Positions 58,862 to 64,000 of a stretch of 64,000 nucleotides of DNA are shown piece by piece (positions within the stretch are counted from its first letter, which is position 1; every line of letters starts with the position of its first letter). The stretch is from Acidimicrobiales bacterium (GTDB lineage: Bacteria > Actinomycetota > Acidimicrobiia > Acidimicrobiales > Iamiaceae). The notes under the pieces were generated by a model, which was not told the origin of the DNA, did no database searches, and saw nothing but the letters and a program-made list of their open reading frames with translations. Both the position numbers and the translations under genes were made by a program. The stretch is from positions 62,001-126,000 of the forward strand of contig JAUJOW010000001.1 of NCBI GenBank assembly GCA_030447445.1, written 5' to 3'.

Positions 58862-59689
58862 TCAGGTGGCGTTCTCGGCGGCGACCTCGGCCCGCTCCTC
58901 CCGAAGGCGGTCTCGGGAGCGCACGAGCCGGAGGAGGGTGACGAGCCCGAGTCCTCCCAGCACGTTTCCGACCGTCGTGTAGGCGAACCAGCCGAGCCAG
59001 TCGAGGTAGCCGAACGGGGCGCGGCCGGTATGGAGGGCGCCGAAGATGAGGAGCGAGTCGAGCACCGAGTGGAACATCTCGAGGCCGGCGAGGAGGAAGG
59101 CGCCGGCAACGGCCGCCGCGATCTTGGCCGGCATCGAGTCGGTCCCGTGCTGCATGCGCGTCATCAGCGTGATGGCGCCGCCGGCGAGGAGGGCAAGGCT
59201 GAACGTCTCCCGGGACAGCGGGGCGGTCGCGTAGTGCGTCGCAGACTCGACGGTCTGGTCCCGAAGCCGGGGGAAGGCGCCCATGGCGACCCACATGACG
59301 AGCCAACCGCCAGCGATGTTCGCGGCGAGCGTGCCGGACCAGAGCCGCGCCAGTTGGAGTGGACCGGCCCGGCGGGCGGCGACGGTGATCACCGGCACCA
59401 GGAATCCTTCTGTGAACAGCTCGCTGCGGGCGAGGAGCAGGGCCACGAACCCCACCGAGAAGGCGAGACCGGCCAACAGCGGGGACCCCGTCTCCTCCCG
59501 GACGGCGATGAAGGCCAGGACGCCCAAGGCCACCTCGGTCCCGCCCAGGAAGCCGGTGGCGAGCACGACGTGCCACGGCCGGTGCAGTCGCTGGACACCC
59601 TCGGCGACGGTGCGGTCGAAGGCGTGCTCGAGCTCGTCCTCCAGCGGACTGTCCGTCTCGCCGAGCTGCTGCTGGTTCGTGTCGGCCAC
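58862..59689 (-). CDS. Formate/nitrite transporter family channel (YfdC-like)
   Basis: A 275-residue six-helix FNT-fold membrane protein. Recognisable elements are LATGFLGGTEVALGVLAFIA, LLLARSELFTEGFLVPVITV (the SELFTENF-type loop), LWSGTLAANIAGGWLVMWVA and FHSVLDSLLIFGAL. The second loop and charged N-terminus (QLGETDSPLEDELEHAFDRT) fit the YfdC branch rather than the classical FocA. The transported anion is unknown. GTG 59689 has GAGGGG 7 bp upstream. Confidence 0.87.
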   Translation of the reverse strand: MADTNQQQLGETDSPLEDELEHAFDRTVAEGVQRLHRPWHVVLATGFLGGTEVALGVLAFIAVREETGSPLLAGLAFSVGFVALLLARSELFTEGFLVPVITVAARRAGPLQLARLWSGTLAANIAGGWLVMWVAMGAFPRLRDQTVESATHYATAPLSRETFSLALLAGGAITLMTRMQHGTDSMPAKIAAAVAGAFLLAGLEMFHSVLDSLLIFGALHTGRAPFGYLDWLGWFAYTTVGNVLGGLGLVTLLRLVRSRDRLREERAEVAAENAT

Positions 59690-59727
59690 CGAGATGCCCC
59701 TCGTTCGCAAGTGGTTCGGGGGCACCT

Positions 59728-60378
59728 CTACCCAGCCGAAACGCCCTCATTTCCTCGGGGGCTGGAGCGCCCGAGCGCCGCCGCGGCGGCCACCGCGGTT
59801 GCAACGTGCCAGCCGGCGTGGGGCTGGGCCGGGGACGACGGCCAGCACAGGGGTGCGCCAGTGCGCCCGAGCACGAAGAGCACGACTCCCACACCCAGTG
59901 CCGCCACCGCCACCCGGTCGGCGACCGACGGCGGGCTCGTCCGGCGCCGTCGGCGTCGCCGTTCCACGCCCACCACTGCGACGGCCAGCGCGCCGTGCAA
60001 GACCGCCACGAGCCCGGGGGCAGCGACGGCCATGCCGACGGCCGCGGCGGCCAGCATCCCGCCGAGGCGTCGGAAGCCGGCTCCGCCGGCGTGGAGGAGT
60101 ACCACCACGAGCAGGGCGGCGATCGAGGCGTCATGAGCGGCGTCGGCCCACGCTGGCTGAGGCCCGTGGTACGCGACGCTCCCGATGGAGACGAAGGCCA
60201 GGGCCACCACCCCGGCGACGGTGGCCGACGGGAGGGTCTCCGCGGAGGCACGGCGGCTCGCGACGTAGGCGGCAGCAGCGAGGTAGGCGGCAGCGGCGAG
60301 GTAGGCGGTGCTCGACCAGGCGTTGGCCGGCTGGGCCAGCCAGCCCTCGCCCAAGAGCTCGCAGTCCGAACCCCCCAT
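59728..60378 (-). CDS. Ceramidase-like (CREST superfamily) membrane protein
   Basis: A 216-residue protein of six or seven hydrophobic segments. The N-terminal CELLGEGWLAQPANAWSSTA and the SIGSVAYHGP motif with later DAAHDAS and HAGWHVATAVAA histidines resemble alkaline-ceramidase/CREST proteins, whose three His and Ser/Asp bind zinc. An Arg block (ERRRRRRR, ~148) marks a cytosolic loop. An 18-bp unit is duplicated in helix 1 (AYLAAA twice, 60265-60300). Hydrolase activity is unproven. Confidence 0.65.
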   Translation of the reverse strand: MGGSDCELLGEGWLAQPANAWSSTAYLAAAAYLAAAAYVASRRASAETLPSATVAGVVALAFVSIGSVAYHGPQPAWADAAHDASIAALLVVVLLHAGGAGFRRLGGMLAAAAVGMAVAAPGLVAVLHGALAVAVVGVERRRRRRRTSPPSVADRVAVAALGVGVVLFVLGRTGAPLCWPSSPAQPHAGWHVATAVAAAAALGRSSPRGNEGVSAG

Positions 60379-60466
60379 GGCCAGGCAGAGGATGGCAGAA
60401 CCAGCGCAGGTTGAGGAGGCGCCCCGCGTGCCAATCTGGCACCGTGGCGCTGACCGTGGAGGGGCG

Positions 60467-60820
60467 ATGAGCGCCGACTGGGCGCGGCCCGTCGTGCACT
60501 GGGAGATCGAGGCCCATGATCCTGAGCGCCAGCGCGCCTTCTACCGGGACCTGTTCAACTGGGACATAGGGGACGGTCCGATCATGAACATCGCCGCCGG
60601 CCTGGGCGGTCCTGAACCGGGGCCTGGCGGACACATCCGCCAAGGCGATACGCCGGGTGTTCGCCTGTTCGTTCAGGTGCGGGACATCAACGCGTCCCTC
60701 TCGCGGGCCAGCGAGCTGGGAGGCACCGTGCTGTCGGAGCCCTTCGATGTCCCGGGAGGGCCGACGATTGCCTCGATCAGCGACCCCGAGGGCAACCCGC
60801 TCGTGCTCGTGCAGCAGTAG
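60467..60820 (+). CDS. VOC/glyoxalase family protein
   Basis: A 117-residue single VOC module (VVHWEIEAHDPERQRAFYRD, LFNWDI, VRDINASLSRASELGGTVLS, ISDPEGNPLVLVQQ). The metal ligands His/Glu positions are partly visible (His of VVHWEI). Substrate unknown; such proteins can be lyases, dioxygenases or antibiotic-binding proteins. GGAGGGG precedes the ATG closely. It is convergent with the next gene, 3 bp apart. Confidence 0.85.
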   Translation: MSADWARPVVHWEIEAHDPERQRAFYRDLFNWDIGDGPIMNIAAGLGGPEPGPGGHIRQGDTPGVRLFVQVRDINASLSRASELGGTVLSEPFDVPGGPTIASISDPEGNPLVLVQQ

Positions 60821-60823
60821 TCG

Positions 60824-61126
60824 TCAGTCGAGGTCCGTGTAGCGGCGAACCTCGAGGCTGCTCGAGTCGACGAACGACATGAACTCCAGCGCGGTCGGGT
60901 CGTCGTCCCAGCGAGTGGCGCTGTTGTCGGCATCCTCTGCGCTGTACCAGAGATCGATGACGATCCACTCGCCGGCACGCTCGCCCTGCCCGCGCCCCGT
61001 CGTGCGGCGGAGGAGTCCAGGCTGGCGGTACGCGAAATCGGACTGCAGCCGCTTGTCGACAGCGAGGAAGGCGGCATCCTCCGCACCGTCGACGAGCCGG
61101 AAGGTCATCGTCTCGATCACTGCCAC
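60824..61126 (-). CDS. Antibiotic-biosynthesis-monooxygenase-like protein
   Basis: A 100-residue dimeric alpha/beta-barrel protein (MAVIETMTFRLVDGAEDAAF, GLLRRTTGRGQGERAGEWIV, IDLWYSAEDADNSATR). The fold is used by cofactor-free monooxygenases and heme-degrading enzymes; activity is unknown. GTG 61126 is the first start in frame. The GATGCT 6 bp before it is a weak -10 candidate. Confidence 0.7.
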   Translation of the reverse strand: MAVIETMTFRLVDGAEDAAFLAVDKRLQSDFAYRQPGLLRRTTGRGQGERAGEWIVIDLWYSAEDADNSATRWDDDPTALEFMSFVDSSSLEVRRYTDLD

Positions 61127-61155
61127 CCACCCAGCATCGCGTGAGGGTCAGGCAG

Positions 61156-61899
61156 TCACGGGCGGGGACTGGTGTGGAGCACCGATACGGCGATCACGAG
61201 CGCCACGCTGTTGGTACCGACGTGGGCGAGGGCAGGGGCGACGAGGCTTCCGCTGCGCAGCCGGAGCCAGCAGAACACAGCCCCGGCGCCAGCGGTGGCG
61301 ACGACGCCGGCGGCGACGGCGGGCGCACTCGGAGCCAACCGGTTCGTTCCCAGCGCTTCGACGGTCGGGACGACGTGCCAGAGGCCGAAGATCGCTGACG
61401 ACCAGCCGACAGCGGCCCCTCTCGAGGTGACTCGGCTGAGCAGGGCGAGCAGCACACCGCGGAAGGCGACCTCCTCGAGCACGACCGTGCCGAGCGGGAT
61501 CCGGACGAGAGCCTGGTAGGCAACGGCCGCCCCGGTGACCTCGGCCACCCTCTCGTCTGCGTACAGGGGCCGGGTGGCGGGGACGAGCGCGGCGACCACG
61601 AGGGCCAGGGCCACGATGACGAACGCAGCCGCACCGAGAGCCGCCCCTCTACCAACGCTGGAGCGGGCCAGACCCAGTTCCGCCCAAGCGGTCCCGCTCG
61701 TCCGGGCGATTCCGAGGAGCGCGGCGGCCACCGCCAGGTTGACGGGAACATACAGCGCGGGGGGAAGCACCAGGTTCCCCAGGAGGTTGTGCACCAGGAG
61801 GATGGCCAGGACCGGGACGAGAGCGGCCACACGGCGCTCTCGCAGACCCCGGTCGGGACGGCCGTTGCTTCCAGCGGACGTGGACGGGCTACTGGCCAA
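61156..61899 (-). CDS. CPBP family intramembrane metalloprotease
   Basis: A 247-residue polytopic protein. The CPBP (Abi) motifs are VVLEEVAFRGVLLALLSR (EExxxR, ~145) and SSAIFGLWHVVPTVEAL (FxxxH, ~180), with a late HVGTNSVALV. Such proteases process prenylated or signal-like peptides, or act in bacteriocin immunity. The first start in frame is TTG at 61899; a later GTG is possible. It overlaps the end of the DinB remnant by 11 bp. Confidence 0.85.
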   Translation of the reverse strand: MASSPSTSAGSNGRPDRGLRERRVAALVPVLAILLVHNLLGNLVLPPALYVPVNLAVAAALLGIARTSGTAWAELGLARSSVGRGAALGAAAFVIVALALVVAALVPATRPLYADERVAEVTGAAVAYQALVRIPLGTVVLEEVAFRGVLLALLSRVTSRGAAVGWSSAIFGLWHVVPTVEALGTNRLAPSAPAVAAGVVATAGAGAVFCWLRLRSGSLVAPALAHVGTNSVALVIAVSVLHTSPRP

Positions 61900-62167
61900 C
61901 TCTCCCGTCGATCCGCTCGCGGAGGAAGTCGGCGTGGCCGTTGTGCCGGGCGTACTCCTCGATCATGTGCACCAGCACTTCGCGCAGCACGTGCCCGTCT
62001 TTTCCGACGACGTCGAGGTCGGGAGCCTCGGCCACGTACTGATCCGCGAACGCGACCTCGGCCCGCCACGTGTCCCACGCCTCGGCGACAACCTCGGGCT
62101 CGGACACCGCGCCGTTGAAGTCCGAGGGGTCGTCATCGGCGTCGACGAACATGTCCGACCAGCCAAA
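61889..62167 (-). pseudogene. N-terminally truncated DUF664/DinB gene
   Basis: The frame ends [27 protein letters not shown], matching the C-terminal half of DUF664 proteins (compare 29751-30284). Homology begins only at about GWSDMFVDADDDPSDFNG. Upstream of 62167 the frame contains unrelated residues and no start giving the first two helices. The first metal-binding His is missing. It is probably a deletion remnant. Confidence 0.65.
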
Positions 62168-62343
62168 GCGACGGACGGGCTCATCGTCGACCGACTCGTC
62201 TGGCCGAAGGTGCTTCTCGGGGTCATCCGACGTAGTGGTGACATTGCCACAGTCCTGGGCCGGACACGCTGGTATCCCCACAACTCCTGCGTCAGGGCTC
62301 GAGCAGGTCGTCCGAACCGCTGCTGGAAAAGACGATGATCTCG

Positions 62344-63191
62344 TCACAGCAGCTCGCTGAGGTGCGTCGGCGTCCGCCCGGTCAGCGCCTGAACCTCTCG
62401 TGAGACGCGGTCCCATCTGTGTTGGCGGATCGACTGGAACATCGTGGTGTACGTAGGCCCACCACGGATCGAGATCGGCTCGTGCCATGTCGAGTCGGTG
62501 GTCTCGAGGCGTGACATCGATGTACTCGACGGGTCGTGCGAACTTCGTCGCGGTCAGGTCGGCGATGGCGAACAGGTCCAGCGATTCGTCACCGGTGATG
62601 TCGTGGGCGCCGCCCGTGGGCGGTGCGACGGCAAGTGCGGCAAGCGATCGGGCAACGTCGGTGCGGCTGACGAGTGAGATGCGGCCATCGGAGGCAGGGA
62701 GACGGATCTCGCCACTGTCGAGCGCCTCGTATGGCCATTGAGGAAGAACTCGGTGAAGATCGAGGCCCGTGCGATCGAGAACCCCACGCCGGCGTCGCGG
62801 AGCATCTGTTCTGTGAGGGCGTTGGTGACGGCATAGCAGAACGGTGAGCGAAGGTCGGCGTCGAGGCTGCTGAGGGCGACGACGTGGCTGACGCCGGCAC
62901 CGACCGCAGCTTCGATCAGGTTCTGGTGGTGCGCCAGCACCAGCGCCGACTCGCCGTCGCTGGAGACCATGACGAGGGTGTCGACCCCTGGGAGTGCCGC
63001 CTGGAGTGCTGCTCGGTCGCTGTAGTCCGCGGGTGGGGACCAATCCGCCAATCCGCCGTGGGCGGAAGTCGTCGTTCTGGTTGCCGGCGTCGCGTCACTG
63101 CGATCACCTCGCAGTCCTCGCGGAGGCGAGCAAGTCGACGAGGCGCGCCGCCGACCTTGCCGGACGCTCCGGTGACCGCGATTCGTTCCAC
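62344..63191 (-). pseudogene. NmrA/SDR-type NAD(P)-binding gene with three frameshifts
   Basis: Four consecutive segments in changing frames rebuild one protein. MERIAVTGASGKVGG and AVTRRR start at 63191. Then DYSDRAALQAALPGVDTLVM, HHQNLIEAAVGAGVSHVVAL and YAVTNALTEQMLRDAGVGFS follow. Then LPASDGRISLVSRTDVARSL and DITGDESLDLFAIADLTA. Finally TMFQSIRQHRWDRVSREVQA, LTGRTP ends at TGA 62344. The parts match the start, middle and end of the NmrA-like/NAD(P)H-azoreductase-type family (about 285 residues). Shifts lie near 63070, 62750 and 62450. It is either a decayed gene or an error-prone stretch of sequence. Confidence 0.7.
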
Positions 63192-63194
63192 TCG

Positions 63195-63530
63195 TTACCG
63201 CTTCGGTGGCAGCGAGCGTGCGTAGCCGGTTCCCAGCCCGACCCACTTCGCGAGTTGACGCTTCGTACGGACGTCCTCGGAGTCGACGCGCAACCATCCC
63301 CGCATCGGTCGACCGCGCATCTCCATGAATCGAGCATTCGTCGTCTCGGCGAGCCTGTTGGACTCCTCGGGATCGACTCGGACAAGGATCCCGCCCTGGC
63401 CGCTGGCGGCGACCGCCATGTTGCCTCCGACGAGAAAGGCGAGGCCGCCGAACATCTTCTTCTCGACCACGTCTGGCTCACCGGCCAGCAGCTCGCGAAT
63501 GTGGGCTGCGACGTCGTGGTCGTAGGCCAT
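63195..63530 (-). CDS. TfoX N-terminal domain protein
   Basis: A 111-residue TfoX_N-type protein (VAAHIRELLAGEPDVVEKKM, FGGLAFLVGGNMAVAA, GILVRVDPEESNRLAE, MRGWLRVDSEDVRTKRQL). In gammaproteobacteria TfoX regulates competence; in actinobacteria the role is unknown. ATG at 63530 gives the normal domain start. It is followed after 3 bp by the NmrA-like gene start. Confidence 0.88.
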   Translation of the reverse strand: MAYDHDVAAHIRELLAGEPDVVEKKMFGGLAFLVGGNMAVAASGQGGILVRVDPEESNRLAETTNARFMEMRGRPMRGWLRVDSEDVRTKRQLAKWVGLGTGYARSLPPKR

Positions 63531-63920
63531 GACACATCCTACGGACGCAGCGCCCGAGACCATGGCGGCGTTCGAGGGCGATACCGGTGGTGGGTGGGTG
63601 ATGGATTCAGCGTGATCTGCGAGGTCGAGCCGGCGACCAGGCCCGATCTCATGCACGTTCGGCACCAGATCGGGGTGCTGAGCCGGATGGCGAGCGGGTT
63701 CCTGATCCCGGACAACCACATCGGTCGCGCGACGGTGTCGAGCCCGCTATTGAGAGGTCGCTGACCGGCTGGAGCACGACAGGTCGAGCGCCGCATCGTT
63801 CAGCGCGGGTACCCGGGACACGTGATCCACGGATGCCACCTCGTGCCGGCCCGCTCTTGATCAGGGATAGATGGATAGATCCACCAACGAACCACTTGGC
63901 AATCGGCGAGAATCATCGTG
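63531..63920. other. Gene-poor stretch
   Basis: 390 bp with no frame I can assign. A plus-strand frame ending at 63764 and minus-strand frames across it match no family. A short AT-rich duplication (GATAGATGGATAGAT near 63870) and a possible promoter (TTGGCA 63897, GAGAAT 63908-63913) precede the gene at the window end. Confidence 0.4.
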
Positions 63921-64000
63921 ATGGAGGGGCTCTCCGCCACGGAGGTGGTTGAGGTCATGGTGGCGATGTTCGCCTCCGGCGACCCATCCGAGGCAGCCAC
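63921..64000 (+). CDS. SnoaL-like protein, 5' part (cut by the window end)
   Basis: The first 26 residues read MEGLSATEVVEVMVAMFASG, DPSEAA, typical of the N-terminal helix of SnoaL/NTF2-like proteins (FxxGD-SEA). ATG 63921 lies 7 bp after GAGAAT, a possible leaderless arrangement; GTG 63918 is in frame. Function unknown. Confidence 0.5.
   Translation, partial: MEGLSATEVVEVMVAMFASGDPSEAA

Noticed and set aside
63537-63764. Plus-strand frame ending LIPDNHIGRATVSSPLLRGR
   Set aside because: No recognisable domain, no ribosome site, and the frame crosses the antisense TfoX gene upstream.

Overview
The window is one chromosomal segment of very high G+C (by eye near 70%) with dense, short-spaced genes, many GTG starts and ATGA/GTGA overlaps. 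It looks like an actinobacterium. A SigF-type sigma factor with its anti-sigma kinase, CsbD, LCP/FHA envelope proteins, a DUF664-type DinB protein, a DUF1059 protein and an alkyl-DHAP-synthase-like enzyme all fit Actinomycetota. The overall flavour suggests Acidimicrobiia, but this is inference from resemblance and not from any marker gene. Apart from one tRNA-Val no RNA genes are present, and no CRISPR array, transposase, integrase or plasmid function was seen.

Layout. 1-2.1 kb: general stress module (sigma factor, anti-sigma kinase, a 23-codon ORF, CsbD with a SigF-like promoter). 2.1-7.3 kb: acyl-CoA dehydrogenase, threonine-dehydratase-like enzyme, an internally deleted hotdog protein, GNAT, a VapBC-type toxin-antitoxin pair, DinB, tRNA-Val. 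7.3-18 kb: acetoacetate-decarboxylase-like protein and amidase; alkyl-DHAP-synthase-like flavoenzyme; DUF2087 and 2-hydroxyacid dehydrogenase; alanine dehydrogenase; MFS exporter; divergent murF/ddl. 18-24.6 kb: a TetR-controlled lipid-type cluster (fatty-acyl-reductase/HAD fusion, zinc dehydrogenase, LarA-like protein, acyltransferase). 24.6-34.2 kb: Ohr, EAL protein, GntR, aconitase, DinB, HAD-PlsC fusion, LysR, citrate synthase. 34-45 kb: RDD and rhomboid membrane proteins, sulfatase, quinone oxidoreductase, GNAT, esterase, GNAT/acyl-CoA-synthetase fusion, FHA and LCP. 45-57 kb: phenylalanine hydroxylase with divergent Lrp, lipid kinase, PhoD-like phosphatase, gene remnants, alcohol dehydrogenase, dodecin, CapA plus a beta-propeller, lipoproteins, NlpC/P60, DUF3089. 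57-64 kb: SelO, a formate/nitrite-type channel, a ceramidase-like membrane protein, small enzymes, CPBP protease, then a decayed stretch with a DinB remnant and a frameshifted NmrA-type gene, TfoX, and the start of a SnoaL-like gene.

Functional links. Aconitase and citrate synthase give two TCA steps. MurF, Ddl, alanine dehydrogenase, LCP and NlpC/P60 touch alanine and wall metabolism. The acyl-reductase fusion, the acyltransferases and the alkyl-DHAP-synthase-like enzyme could together supply ether lipids; this is a hypothesis.

Three cross-window signals stand out. First, a roughly 106-bp non-coding repeat occurs three times, beside the sigF module, ohr and a quinone oxidoreductase gene. 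Second, TANNNT -10 boxes recur 6-9 bp before start codons, which predicts widespread leaderless mRNAs and fixes several starts. Third, frameshifts occur in three genes (LarA-like, EAL, NmrA-like); where the change can be pinned down it falls in a short G or C run, so sequencing error must be excluded before calling them pseudogenes.
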